Shown: positions 10,834 to 20,259, numbered from the stretch's first letter. The stretch is 64,000 bases of DNA from Phycisphaerae bacterium (GCA_026004655.1 BPJO01000016.1:1-64000), one strand, 5' to 3'. Notes: generated by a model not told the origin, from the letters alone. Numbers and translations are program-made.

Positions 10834-11613
10834 ATGAAATGCTGTGAGCCCACAACCACCATGCCCCACGATTCATCTCGCCGCGTGAATGTTGAGGAAA
10901 CGTCTGATCAATTGCCGCGCCGTCGATGTAAATCGACTCTGTCCCATCAAGTACAGATGGGCATGGGAGCATTACATCAACGGTTGCACCAATCACTGGA
11001 TGCCTACGGAAGTATCTATGCAGAAGGATATTGACCTGTGGAAATCAGATCCCCTCACGTCCGATGAGCGTCTTGTGGTGATGCGAAATCTTGGCTTTTT
11101 CTCTACCGGCGAACCACTCGTCGGCAACAACATCGTGCTGGCGATCTTCAGGCACGTGACGAACCCTGAATGCCGGCAATACCTGCTACGTCAGGCGTTC
11201 GAGGAAGCCATTCACACGCACACCTTTCAGTACGTCTGTGAGTCGATGAATCTTGACCAGCGGGAAGTATTCAACATGTACCATGAGGTCGATTCGATCG
11301 CCGGCAAGGACGACTTCGTGATGTCACTGACGGCTGACATGATGGACCCGGATGATCGATACTGCAGTCGGATTCGAGGTGAAGTACGCTCAGGACTGTC
11401 TGCCGAACGGTGTGCTGGGTCTCAATGCATGAATGTTCGACGACTACATCCGGTACATCGCCGACCGTCGTTTGGAACGTATCGGTCTTCCGAAGCAGTA
11501 CCACACGAAGAACCCGTTCCCTGGATGGGTGAAACCCTCGATCTGGCTAAAGAAAAAAATTCTTTGAAACCCGTGTAACAGAATACCAGTCAAGCGGTTC
11601 ACTCGAATGGTAG
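10834..11613 (+). pseudogene. nrdB: Remnant of class I ribonucleotide reductase small subunit (nrdB)
   Basis: The ATG at 10834 has AGGGAGA about 7 nt upstream. The NrdB match starts at [12 protein letters not shown] and continues through [20 protein letters not shown] and [17 protein letters not shown] to [15 protein letters not shown]. There is a frameshift near 10895. After about 11345 roughly 100 codons carrying iron ligands are missing. The sequence resumes in another frame as PNGVLGLNA, stop, [18 protein letters not shown], and after further shifts ends [16 protein letters not shown] with TAG at 11611. The diiron protein cannot be made. Large deletions and several frameshifts show advanced decay, not a sequencing slip. 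Confidence 0.88.
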
Positions 11614-12023
11614 TGGTAAGTTTCGGCAATTCGAGAAAACCAACTTATGTCGCTCGCCGCGCGACTCGTTATGTTCTCCACAAGTTATCTCTCGATCAAA
11701 AGACGGTTTTCTTCGTGATTTCAGGAAGGCGTCTCCAAACGAGTGATGAATATGTTGACCGGGTTTATTGCGTACTGATTTCAGTCAATTCGACGTTTCT
11801 GCGCACCTGTCCGCTGCACCGAACACCTTTGATCGGACGATGCGTTACGACGAGTGACAGGATGCTCTTGTTCTAACAGACAGCCACGCCAGCCATCTCG
11901 GATGGTGTGCGACAAGACACGTTTCTCTGACTATGTCTTTCCCGGACACCTCAAAAGCAACGACGGTTTGGGGCAGGACCAGATAGATCAGAAGATGCCT
12001 TCCGACTGTCGAACGAGTTGCGT
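11614..12023. other. Gap with no recognisable gene
   Basis: These 410 bp between the nrdB remnant and the BtuF-like gene hold only short frames that match nothing I know. It is probably decayed sequence of the same accessory stretch. No terminator or repeat is evident. Confidence 0.5.
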
Positions 12024-12914
12024 TTATGCTTCTGACTGATAAGCCGAAACACACGATTCGCGAGCGAACAAATCAGCCAGCAACTGGCAATCGTCCACGA
12101 GCTGTGGCGCGGGCATGGTAAATGCCTTCTCTGCATCAACGACGTGGACACGCCCCGAACGAACCGCACGCAGGGATTGCCACCACATTTCGTTTTCCAA
12201 TCGCTGTAATTCCTCTGACGTCTGCACTTTGGTCCGTCCGCAGCAGCACGCGATGATCCAATCAGGATCGGCTGCGACAAGCTGATTTGCACTGATCTGC
12301 CGGGAATACCTGCCTGCTTGACCGAGAAGCTCGACACCTCCGGCGATTTCAACCAATTCAGGAATCCAGTGGCCTGCGCAGAATAGCGGATTGAGCCATT
12401 CTAAAAAGACGACACGTGGACGGTGCGGTATGAGCCGTGTCTTCTGCCGGATCGACCATAACCTCTCCCGCATCGAATCCGCCAGCGCGCGGCCCGCATC
12501 CGTCACACCGATGACCTGTCCAATCTGCTCGATACCGGACATCACCTCACTCAGTGTGGTCGCCGACCACTCGAAGAGCCTCGTCTCCCTCCCGCGTTCT
12601 TTCACGATCCGTGACAGATGATTCCCATCAATGGCGCATACATTGCAAAGCGATTGCGACAGCACCACGTCAGGTTCAAGTGACCCCAATAGTGATTCAT
12701 CCAATTTGAACAATGGTTCGCCACGACGAAGAAGCTCTTTCACCTGAGCGTCGGTTTCCGTGGCTGACAGATAAAGCGGGACGCGAGAACTCGTAAGTCG
12801 CGGCAGTGACGAATCACTCGGCTTGCACGCGTGGCTCACCCCGACAAGGTCGGCGGCGCGCCCGAGGCTTTCGACGATCGCGGTGGCGGCTGGAAGGAGT
12901 GAGACAATTCTCAT
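12024..12914 (-). CDS. Cobalamin-binding BtuF-like substrate-binding protein
   Basis: A 296-residue protein of the BtuF/FhuD class of periplasmic-binding folds. It begins MRIVSLLPAATAIVESLG and has LVGVSHACK, LEPDVVLSQSLCNVCA, VVFLEWLNPLFCAGHWIPEL and DPDWIIACCCGR, all typical of the family annotated as cobalamin-binding protein. No signal peptide or lipobox is present, which is common for this subfamily. The ATG at 12914 is preferred over an upstream start because the fold begins there; GAGG lies about 10 nt before it. No BtuC or BtuD gene is nearby. Its place next to a B12 riboswitch fits a role in B12 uptake or salvage. It is intact although its surroundings are decayed. Confidence 0.82.
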   Translation of the reverse strand: MRIVSLLPAATAIVESLGRAADLVGVSHACKPSDSSLPRLTSSRVPLYLSATETDAQVKELLRRGEPLFKLDESLLGSLEPDVVLSQSLCNVCAIDGNHLSRIVKERGRETRLFEWSATTLSEVMSGIEQIGQVIGVTDAGRALADSMRERLWSIRQKTRLIPHRPRVVFLEWLNPLFCAGHWIPELVEIAGGVELLGQAGRYSRQISANQLVAADPDWIIACCCGRTKVQTSEELQRLENEMWWQSLRAVRSGRVHVVDAEKAFTMPAPQLVDDCQLLADLFARESCVSAYQSEA

Positions 12915-13804
12915 GTTACATCGTCCTCTTGCCCTGCAGTTTACCCGTACGGGCACTAAATCCATACAGACATACCACAGCCACCCTTTCACGCCAAAAC
13001 CGCAACACGGTGGTACGCTTTCGTCAAAGCTATATTCATCGACACGGACTGCATGAGGATAGCGAAATCGGCCTCAGGTACCCAACCCTCTGCAATGAGT
13101 TGCCTGGTCGCAGGATTGCCAGACTTTCGTTCTCGCTAAAAAGCTGATGATCCAATTGCCAACGGGGCAGTATCCCGGTAATACCGGTCTGGACTTAACT
13201 GATCAAACACCAACGCTTGACGGAGACTTCGCTGCCACAACGATAACGATTCCCCAGAGTGCTCGTGCGATCACGGGATCTGCACCCGTCCGGAAATGTG
13301 GATGATCGGTCGATCGCCTCATGTTCAAAGCAGGCAACCTGACATGAGCCTTTTTCATGACGGCTTAACCCAGCGGCGTGCGGTTGGTAAGTGTGGCGGT
13401 AAATCGTGTACCGCAAGGATTCAAGTGTCTTGGGTCAACCGCGAGTTTTCAGGCTCAAATCACGCCGACACGCACGCCGTCAGCCGGAATGATGGTCACT
13501 GCCTCGTTCGACAATTCGTCAAAACTCAAACGGAGAGGACAGAACACCAGTCGAACTCTGGGTTGCCGTCACTGCCGCGTTTCTGTTACCCACGGGCAGC
13601 AGATGATCAACTCAACAACACTGCTCATTCCTACAAGGCATCCGGCAGGCTTGATGACGAAATGCAATTATAATCCGCACGAGCGGCGCCCTGCACATGG
13701 CGTTAACATTCTCAGAACGACAGCCTTTCAGCAATCCTGCCTAGCGTGCCAACTAGACTCATGTCGCCGCGTCCCACTTACGAGATCCCAATCCGAAACC
13801 CACG
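12915..13804. other. 890-bp stretch without a recognisable gene
   Basis: Short frames on both strands give no family resemblance and none has a convincing ribosome site. With broken genes on both sides this is most likely degraded accessory DNA. I see no tandem repeat, no CRISPR-like array and no inverted repeat of an insertion sequence. Confidence 0.5.
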
Positions 13805-14110
13805 TCATCTACCTCGGGCGATATCTAGATGCTTCTCTGCTACCACTATTATCCAGATCGTGAAAACTATTGCGGCAATTGTCACGGCGATGTAGCCCAG
13901 TCGGAGGCGCCTTCTCCGATCAGCAGCGAAATAAGGAACTGAGAGATTCCAGACTATCAAAGAAACGAGGATAGGTGTGGCTAGGCCAACAACGTTTGAA
14001 ACGACACGCAATGTACCCTCAAGCATCCACAGCACATTGACTATGCCGCAGATGGCCTGCCAAACTAGGAGCCGACCCATTCCGCTAGCTGCTTTCTGTG
14101 AAGTCGTCAT
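13805..14110 (-). CDS. Small membrane protein directly behind RHS C-terminus (immunity-like candidate)
   Basis: A 101-residue protein with three or four hydrophobic segments (for example LLVWQAICGIVNVLWMLEG and LGYIAVTIAAIVFTIWIIVV) separated by a basic loop ADRRRRLRLG. I do not recognise a family. The start is well supported: TAGGAG lies about 9 nt upstream and overlaps the stop codon of the RHS frame, so translation is probably coupled to it. A small gene immediately after an RHS variable C-terminus is the usual place of an immunity gene in polymorphic toxin systems. That reading is inference from position only, and no toxin domain is named. Confidence 0.5.
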   Translation of the reverse strand: MTTSQKAASGMGRLLVWQAICGIVNVLWMLEGTLRVVSNVVGLATPILVSLIVWNLSVPYFAADRRRRLRLGYIAVTIAAIVFTIWIIVVAEKHLDIARGR

Positions 14111-14122
14111 ATATCCCCACTC

Positions 14123-15048
14123 CTAGACTTTGAAGCAGGCACAATCAGTCTTTGATTGCGTCCTATAGGTATCACTCCACTGCCAAGTTCTCCAGTATCC
14201 GGGGTCAGGAAGTATTCCCCCGGTTAGGTCATCAAGATGGAGATGCCACTCGTCTGAAACGGAGTAGATGATTTTCCAGTCAAAGGTCGTAAGCAAAGTG
14301 TTCTTGTCGCATTTTTGCTTTATGGTCGCGGGGGATGCTGCCACATGGACGCCAAATGAGCCCACGGTAAGTTGATGATATATAGTGTATAAAAGTGAAT
14401 TGGTATCAGAGACTGACGGGAAAATCATCATCGGTACGAAGATCGGGGCGTCTTCACCCGGAACAGCTCCGCAGTTCGATCGATTCGCGAAGGCGTCAGC
14501 AGCTTTCTGAAGTGCTGGATGTATGGTCGTTTGCACTGCCGTGATAAAGCTCGGCGAGCCACTCATTGCGGTGACCATGTCAGTCATCGAGCCCAGCCCC
14601 TTCGGATCTCGGAATGTGACAGGGTTGCCCGAACAGCTTGATAGAGGGTCGGCCCGTCCACAAACTGCGTTCCAAGCGGGTCACGCGACGCGAAAGCACC
14701 TAAGCCTGCGTGAAGTTGTCTCGCCCGGTTGTAGTAAGTTCCGGTCTCAGTATCGATCCGCAGACCTCGGTGACCAAGCTGCCAGTCATGACTGGTGCTC
14801 GATCGACTGCCAGAAGTGCCCGTCAGCACTGTCCGGTCGCCGTACGGCGTGTAGACGTATCGCTCCACGAACGTCTGGTTCTCCTGCACCAGTCCTGTGA
14901 CGTTGAAGTTGGCGTCGTACGTCGCGTACAGCGTCTCCTCCAGCGTGCCGTCGCCGGTCGATGTGCTGGCCGTGTGGCTGTTCGCGTCGCGGTACCGGAC
15001 GACGGGCGCGTTGATGTATCGCAGGTTCCACACGTTATGTTCGTACGC
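14123..15048 (-). pseudogene. RHS-repeat protein fragment (core plus variable C-terminus), frameshifted and 5' truncated
   Basis: From about 15045 down to 14645 the minus strand encodes an RHS-associated core: NVWNLRYINAPVVRYRDAN, LYATYDANFNVTGLV, RYVYTPYGDRTVL, GHRGLRIDTETGTYYNRAR and SRDPLG...VDGPTLYQ. The next frame continues with GNPVTFRDPKGLGSMTD, so one frameshift lies near 14635. It then runs as a roughly 150-residue unrecognised C-terminal domain to the TAG at 14123. The long upstream RHS repeat region is missing; at about 15050 the match gives way to a recombinase fragment on the other strand. RHS proteins usually deliver polymorphic C-terminal toxins. This copy looks inactive unless the frameshift is an error. 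Confidence 0.8.
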
Positions 15049-15055
15049 GGTCGAC

Positions 15056-15310
15056 GAACCGGCCTTCGACACGAAGAACACCGAGCTGCGCGACCGCGTG
15101 GCCGTGCTGACGATCGAACTGCAATCGACCGACCGCCGCAGGGACGAACGGGCCGACCAAGCCGTCAAAGCGTTTGAACTTTCACAAAACCTGAAGCAAA
15201 AATGGCTTACGGCAGACCCTGCCGAAAAGCGTCGCCTCCTCCATCTGGTCTGTTTGAACTTGACGCTCGACGGCACAAGTCTTGTCGTAGCAACAAGAAA
15301 GCCATTCAAC
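15056..15310 (+). pseudogene. C-terminal fragment of a serine site-specific recombinase
   Basis: About 85 residues match the end of large serine recombinases: AFDTKNTELRDRV, then AVKAFELSQNLKQKWL, EKRRLLHLVCLNLTLDG and ATRKPFN. The catalytic N-terminal domain is absent. On its left it abuts the RHS fragment in opposite orientation. On its right the match stops some 30 nt before tRNA-Ser. It is a relic of a mobile element, and its position beside the tRNA suggests the border of an old integration. Confidence 0.75.
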
Positions 15311-15343
15311 TGTGTCGTTGGAAGGGCTTGTTGTTCCAACCAG

Positions 15344-15430
15344 CGGAGAGGGGGAGATTCGAACTCCCGTGTACCTTGCGGCACAACCGGTTTTCGAAAC
15401 CGGCGCATTCAACCACTCTGCCACCTCTCC
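15344..15430 (-). tRNA. tRNA-Ser (anticodon CGA)
   Basis: An 87-nt class II tRNA read on the minus strand: acceptor GGAGAGG/CCTCTCC, anticodon stem CCGGT/ACCGG around loop TTCGAAA, a long variable arm (TGCCGCAAGGTACA) and T-stem GGGAG/CTCCC around TTCGAAT. The discriminator is G and CCA is not encoded. Its 3' end faces the recombinase relic, so it forms the right border of the accessory stretch. Confidence 0.95.
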
Positions 15431-15601
15431 AGACGGCAACAATGTACTGGAACCCTTGATTCAGGTCAAAAAGCTGATTCGCTTTGGGATGTTCAAAATC
15501 ATATCGCTCCCCAAAGCTAGCAAAACTCAGGCGGCATATGCTTGTCAACATCTGGTCTTGGGAAAACCTGATCCCGGCAAAAAGCCCACCAATGTCTCGG
15601 A

Positions 15602-16945
15602 TCAACATCCTTTCATGACCGCCAACGCCTGCTCGTAAACGCTCAGACATGCACGAGCGCTGTCGATCCAGCTCATCCGTTTGACTTCGAAGCTTCCGTG
15701 TTCTCTCAAGGTACGAGCCAACGGAGGATGACGTAAAACCGCAATAATTTTGTTGGCCATTTCGTTGATGTCCCAAAAATCGACCTTCAAGGCGTGTCGG
15801 ATCACCTCGCTGACCCCGGATTGTTTAGAAATCAAGACCGGAACGTCGTTGGCCAGGGCTTCTAGGGGTGCAATCCCGAACGGTTCGGAAACGCTCGGCA
15901 TCACATACAGGTCTGCCAGTTTATAAACTCGCTCGACATCCTGCCCGCGTAAAAAACCTGTAAAAAGCACCTTATGCCCGATACCCATCCGGGCGGCCAG
16001 TTCGATCGTCCGACGGATCATGTCCCCTGATCCTGCCATCACGAACTTGACATTATCCATGACTTCTAGAACCTTTTTCGCAGCCGCCAGAAAATATTCC
16101 GGACCTTTCTGCATCGTCACACGCCCAAGGAAAAGAACGATTTTTTCGCCTCGTTTGATCGAATATTTTTCCTCATCAAACTGTCCGTTTCCGTTGATCT
16201 CGACGGCGTTATACACCACCTCGATCTTGTTCGACTCCAGCCCGTAATGATGCACCAGCATGTTTTTGGTCAGGTGAGAAACGGCAATGACCTTGATCGC
16301 CCCGTGAACGCCACGTCTTTCGATGTCATAAATTCGCTGATCGACATGAACGCCCGAACGATCAAACTCGGTCGAATGCACATGCACTACCAGCGGCTTG
16401 CCTGTCATTCCCGCCACTGCCAGACCTGCGGGGAAAGTCATCCAGTCATGCGCATGGATAACATCGAACGTCTGATCGCGGACGATATCGGTCGCCAGCG
16501 AAGCATATCGTTGCACCTCGGCAAACAGGTCCCCTGCGTAATGCCCCCCGGAACCGACAACGGACGGGGAAATGGGCTTGCCGGTGGTATCTCGGGCTGC
16601 GGATTCGGACAATTGACGGGCGACCTCCTGGGCTTCGATCTGTTGTTGATATTCCACAGCCGTCTGGTACGGGTTCAGGGCTGCCGGAACGGTACGAAAC
16701 GTGACATGTTCAAAATCCGACAGATGAAACTCTTCACCGGTAGGTCTCGGTCGAGTTGGCGTTTCAGTTTCCGGAGAACTGATGATTCGGACATGACTGC
16801 TGAAAGGATTGGACACCGGACGGGGCAGGACGAATATCACGTCGGTGCCCAGGGCGTTCATGGCTTTGGTTAATCCGTAGCAGGCGGTTCCCAGACCCCC
16901 GCTGATGAAAGGTGGAAACTCCCATCCCAGCATCAAGACACGCAT
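15602..16945 (-). CDS. GT4-type glycosyltransferase (glycogen-synthase-like architecture)
   Basis: A 447-residue GT-B enzyme. It opens MRVLMLGWEFPPFISGGLG, the glycine-rich N-terminal motif shared by GT4 and GT5. It continues with DVIHAHDWMTFPAGLA, LVVHVHSTEFDRSG, the hinge LFLGRVTMQKGPEYFLAAAKK and the donor-site E-x7-E block SEPFGIAPLEAL. Some related proteins are called glycogen synthases, but the sequence is closer to sucrose-synthase-like GT4 enzymes, so the product is uncertain. The start at 16945 fits the domain; a start 66 nt upstream would add residues with no family support. No clear ribosome site is seen. It shares a divergent promoter region with the DUF2752 gene. Confidence 0.85.
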   Translation of the reverse strand: MRVLMLGWEFPPFISGGLGTACYGLTKAMNALGTDVIFVLPRPVSNPFSSHVRIISSPETETPTRPRPTGEEFHLSDFEHVTFRTVPAALNPYQTAVEYQQQIEAQEVARQLSESAARDTTGKPISPSVVGSGGHYAGDLFAEVQRYASLATDIVRDQTFDVIHAHDWMTFPAGLAVAGMTGKPLVVHVHSTEFDRSGVHVDQRIYDIERRGVHGAIKVIAVSHLTKNMLVHHYGLESNKIEVVYNAVEINGNGQFDEEKYSIKRGEKIVLFLGRVTMQKGPEYFLAAAKKVLEVMDNVKFVMAGSGDMIRRTIELAARMGIGHKVLFTGFLRGQDVERVYKLADLYVMPSVSEPFGIAPLEALANDVPVLISKQSGVSEVIRHALKVDFWDINEMANKIIAVLRHPPLARTLREHGSFEVKRMSWIDSARACLSVYEQALAVMKGC

Positions 16946-17148
16946 GGTAGCACCCGATGGTTGGCAGACGTTAACCACATCCTCTCCGCTCCCCAGCTTT
17001 GGGTTCATCATCTACCCTTGTGTGTCAGTGTCAATATGCCCGGACCTCGATTTCTTAAAACTACGGGGGCTTAAGCTATCGACGGGCCATCGTGTGACAA
17101 AAAAATTGTTTGGCGAACGTTTTGCGATATGGTGAAGAGGATATGTCC

Positions 17149-17622
17149 ATGCCCCCCCTTGCCCCACCGATTTATGTCCGTCTGGAAGGATCGCCCAAGA
17201 TGTCGATCCTGCAACGACTGATTGCTATTCTGGTTTCGATTTGCGCTTTGGGGGTGCTGGTGATAGCGGCTTGTCTGGTCCCTTCCCCCAGCGGGATCGG
17301 AACGCACACCCAGTTGGGGATGCAACCTTGTCAGTTTTTGTATCAGACCGGTTACCCCTGTGCTGCGTGCGGATTGACCACTTCATTTGCTTACTGGGCC
17401 AGAGGGCATCTGCTGGCTAGTTTTACGACCCAGCCTTTCGGTTTTGTCCTCGCAGGGTTTCTAGGGGTGATTTTTTGGTCCGGATTGTACTGCGGACTGA
17501 CAGGAAAGGCGTCTTACCGGTGGATACGCAAGATCCCGCTTCGGGCGCATCTGTGGTTCTGGTTGGGTACCGGGTTGTTCGGTTGGGCTTGGAAAACGGC
17601 AGGGATGCTCTTGGACCCATGA
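17149..17622 (+). CDS. DUF2752 membrane protein
   Basis: A 157-residue protein with three membrane segments and the DUF2752 signature: GTHTQLGMQPCQFLYQTGYP followed by CAACGLTTSF. The cysteines in the PCxxL and CxxCG positions are conserved in the family, whose function is unknown. Of two close ATG codons, the one at 17149 lies 8 nt after GAAGAGG and is the better start; the one at 17143 is too close. It is convergent with ahcY across a terminator. Nothing nearby explains its role. Confidence 0.8.
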   Translation: MPPLAPPIYVRLEGSPKMSILQRLIAILVSICALGVLVIAACLVPSPSGIGTHTQLGMQPCQFLYQTGYPCAACGLTTSFAYWARGHLLASFTTQPFGFVLAGFLGVIFWSGLYCGLTGKASYRWIRKIPLRAHLWFWLGTGLFGWAWKTAGMLLDP

Positions 17623-17670
17623 TCTCGCGGGATGGTCGATCATCTCGATTCAGGATCGTCGCCGAGAAAC

Positions 17671-17703
17671 GAAAAAGTGTCGTCCGCCGAAACGGACGAC
17701 ACT
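17671..17703 (-). terminator. Intrinsic terminator of ahcY
   Basis: On the minus strand a 10-bp perfect stem (GTGTCGTCCG/CGGACGACAC, loop of 6) is followed by a run of five T. It lies 33 bp beyond the ahcY stop codon and is convergent with DUF2752, which it may also serve. Confidence 0.9.
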
Positions 17704-17735
17704 CTGTGCCTCTGTAAACAATCCGACTAACATTA

Positions 17736-19268
17736 TCAGTAGCGGTAGTGATCGGGTTTGTAAGGTCCGTCAACCGGGACGCCGATGTATTTGGCTTGTT
17801 CTTCGGTCAACCGGGTCAATTTGACCCCGAGCTTGTCAAGGTGCAGACGGGCCACCTTTTCGTCCAGTTTCTTCGGTAGCACATAGACCTTGCCTCGTTC
17901 GTATTTCATTCCAGAAAGTGTCGGTTTCCCTGCAGCATTCAAGGCCAGATCGATCTGGGCGATCGTCTGGTTGGTAAATGACGCGCTCATGACAAAGCTG
18001 GGATGACCGGTCGCACAGCCAAGGTTCATCAACCGACCCTCGGCCAGGATCAGCACGCTCCGACCGGTGTCGGAGAACGTCCACATGTCGTACTGGGGTT
18101 TGATATTGGTTCGGACCACCGCGTTTTTGGCTTCGAGTTTTTCAAGCCCGGCCATATCGACTTCGTTGTCGAAATGCCCGATGTTAGCGACGATGGCTTT
18201 GTCTTTCATCTGACGCATGTGTTCGGCGGTGATGATCCGGAAATTGCCCGTGGTCGTGATGAAGATATCGGCATACGGGAGGGTTTCTTCCAACGTCAGG
18301 ACCTGATAGCCTTCCATCGCTGCTTGCAAGGCGCAGATCGGGTCGATTTCGGTCACGATCACCCGCGCCCCTTGACCTCGTAGGGATTGACAGCATCCTT
18401 TGCCGACGTCCCCGTAACCGCAAACCACTGCGACCTTTCCGCTGATCATCACGTCGGTCGCACGGTTCAATCCGTCGATCAGAGAGTGACGACACCCATA
18501 GAGGTTGTCAAACTTGCTCTTGGTGCAGGAATCGTTGACGTTGATGGCCGGGAACAGCAGTTTGCCTTCTCGCTGCATCTCGTAAAGCCGATGGACACCG
18601 GTGGTCGTTTCTTCCGAAACCCCTTTGACCTTTTTGCCTACTTCGGTCCAGCGTGTGGGGTTCTGCTTGATCGTTTTGGCCAGCAGATTGAGGATGACTT
18701 TGTATTCCTTGTTGTCGGTGGTATCAGGGGAGGGGACCCGCCCGTCTGCTTCAAACTCGGTTCCCTTGTGAATCAGAAGGGTCACGTCACCACCGTCGTC
18801 CACGATCTGATCGGGTCCGGTTCCGTTTCCGAAATCCAGTGCGCGTTCGGTACACCACCAGTATTCTTCGAGCGTTTCCCCTTTCCAGGCAAAGACCGGG
18901 ACGCCTTGGGGGTTTTCGACCGTTCCGTTCGGACCGACGACCACCGCAGCGGCGGCGTGGTCTTGGGTGCTGAAAATGTTACACGAACACCATCGTACGC
19001 TAGCCCCCAAAGCCGTCAGAGTCTCGATCAGCACCGCGGTCTGAATCGTCATGTGCAGTGACCCGACAATCTTCAGTCCGGCCAACGGTTTGCTCGGTCC
19101 GTATTCAGCGCGGCAAGCCATCAGACCTGGCATTTCCTGCTCGGCTAAGAGGATTTCTTTACGACCCCACTCGGCCATTTCACGGAACTTGTCCGGGTCG
19201 TCCATGAAACGGACTTTGAACTCGAACTTCGACGACGTTTTTTGAGGGGCTTCAAGCGTCACTGACAT
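17736..19268 (-). CDS. ahcY: Adenosylhomocysteinase (S-adenosylhomocysteine hydrolase)
   Basis: A 510-residue cytoplasmic, NAD-dependent enzyme splitting S-adenosylhomocysteine into adenosine and homocysteine, thus removing the inhibitor made by methyltransferases. Seen: [51 protein letters not shown] with the substrate lysine and aspartate, the NAD site [26 protein letters not shown], and the C-terminal tail ending PDHYRY. The ATG at 19268 has TAGGAGA 8 nt upstream. The insert around residues 150-200 is typical of the longer bacterial form. It is divergent from adenylate kinase; no SAH or SAM riboswitch motif is visible in the leader. A clean terminator follows. Confidence 0.98.
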   Translation of the reverse strand: MSVTLEAPQKTSSKFEFKVRFMDDPDKFREMAEWGRKEILLAEQEMPGLMACRAEYGPSKPLAGLKIVGSLHMTIQTAVLIETLTALGASVRWCSCNIFSTQDHAAAAVVVGPNGTVENPQGVPVFAWKGETLEEYWWCTERALDFGNGTGPDQIVDDGGDVTLLIHKGTEFEADGRVPSPDTTDNKEYKVILNLLAKTIKQNPTRWTEVGKKVKGVSEETTTGVHRLYEMQREGKLLFPAINVNDSCTKSKFDNLYGCRHSLIDGLNRATDVMISGKVAVVCGYGDVGKGCCQSLRGQGARVIVTEIDPICALQAAMEGYQVLTLEETLPYADIFITTTGNFRIITAEHMRQMKDKAIVANIGHFDNEVDMAGLEKLEAKNAVVRTNIKPQYDMWTFSDTGRSVLILAEGRLMNLGCATGHPSFVMSASFTNQTIAQIDLALNAAGKPTLSGMKYERGKVYVLPKKLDEKVARLHLDKLGVKLTRLTEEQAKYIGVPVDGPYKPDHYRY

Positions 19269-19481
19269 CGTGTTTTCTCCTATTGATCCATTCTCCAAGC
19301 GAACCAAAAGATCCATCTTCGGACGACCCTGGCGGCTTTTATCCGTTTATCCGGATATATGGTTGAATCAAATCCCCCCTTTGTCAAGAAAATATTCCGG
19401 TTTTCATCCGATTTGTCCTTTTGGGACTTTTTGCCACACAAAACCCGTTTGTTTATGCCTTTTCCTATCGTGTGTTAAATT

Positions 19482-20180
19482 ATGATCATGAGCGACCCTA
19501 ACTCTACGGTCTGTCACAACCCGAATTGCCCATTTTACCAGGCGGTACCTGGCACACGTTATAAAACCGTTCTCTTATTCGGCGCCCCCGGGTCTGGGAA
19601 AGGCACTCAAGGCAAAATCCTCGGTTCCATTCCAGGGTTTTATCATTCGAGCACCGGCGACATCTTTCGAAGCCTCGACCTTCAATCCGAAGTCGGACGT
19701 CTGTTCTGGGAATATGCCGGTAAAGGTCAGCTCGTTCCTGACGACGTGGTCATCCGTGTCTGGAAACAGTTCATCAAAGGCAAAGAGTTTACCAACGATT
19801 TCTATCCCGAAACCCAGATCCTGGTCTTGGACGGAATGCCCCGGAATGTCAACCAAGCCAAGCTGCTGGAAGACACCATCGAGGTTCTGACAATTATTCA
19901 TCTGTCCAGCGACCACAAAAAGATGGTCGAACGACTCAAACGACGGGCTTTGAAAGAGAATCGGTTCGACGACGCCAACGATGTGGTCATCGAAAAAAGA
20001 CTCAAAATCTACGAAAACGAAACACGCCCCATTCTCGACTATTACCCCAAAGAGCTGGTTTTCAAGGTCGATGCGATGCAATCCCAGACACGGGTGCTTT
20101 ATAAGATCCTTGAAAAACTGACCCCGTTAAAGGAAAAGTTCGATTTGCAGGTCGGAACCCAAACGAATACGTCCGGATAA
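19482..20180 (+). CDS. Adenylate kinase family nucleoside monophosphate kinase, short LID
   Basis: A 232-residue P-loop kinase transferring phosphate between ATP and a nucleoside monophosphate, probably AMP. Seen: FGAPGSGKGTQGK (P-loop), HSSTGDIFRS (NMP site), LVLDGMPRN (usually DGFPR) and a short LID, RRALKENRFDDANDVVIEKR, without the zinc cysteines of long forms. An unusual N-terminal extension holds CHNPNC, two cysteines before the fold. There are two in-frame ATGs, at 19482 and 19488; the second begins MSDPN and is equally possible. It stands alone on this strand, divergent from ahcY. Adenylate kinase proper is the best guess, but the altered DGMPR makes specificity uncertain. Confidence 0.85.
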   Translation: MIMSDPNSTVCHNPNCPFYQAVPGTRYKTVLLFGAPGSGKGTQGKILGSIPGFYHSSTGDIFRSLDLQSEVGRLFWEYAGKGQLVPDDVVIRVWKQFIKGKEFTNDFYPETQILVLDGMPRNVNQAKLLEDTIEVLTIIHLSSDHKKMVERLKRRALKENRFDDANDVVIEKRLKIYENETRPILDYYPKELVFKVDAMQSQTRVLYKILEKLTPLKEKFDLQVGTQTNTSG

Positions 20181-20200
20181 CGGATCGGGATCCGGGTTTT
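20173..20200 (+). terminator. Possible terminator after the adenylate kinase gene
   Basis: A 6-bp stem CCGGAT/ATCCGG with an 11-nt loop is followed by GTTTT, overlapping the stop codon region of the kinase gene. The stem is short, so the call is weak. Confidence 0.35.
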
Positions 20201-20259
20201 GCAATTCGCATCCTGCCTCGAAATCCGAACCCCCATTGACAGACCCCCGTATTCACGCA

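Noticed and set aside
15302..15345. Duplicate of the tRNA-Ser 3' end as an attachment site within the accessory stretch
   Set aside because: I looked for a second copy of the GGAGAGGGGGAGATTC segment and did not find one in 9.8-15.3 kb.
19269..19481. Possible SAH or SAM riboswitch before ahcY
   Set aside because: The leader lacks the conserved cores of these RNAs; only a normal ribosome site is seen.
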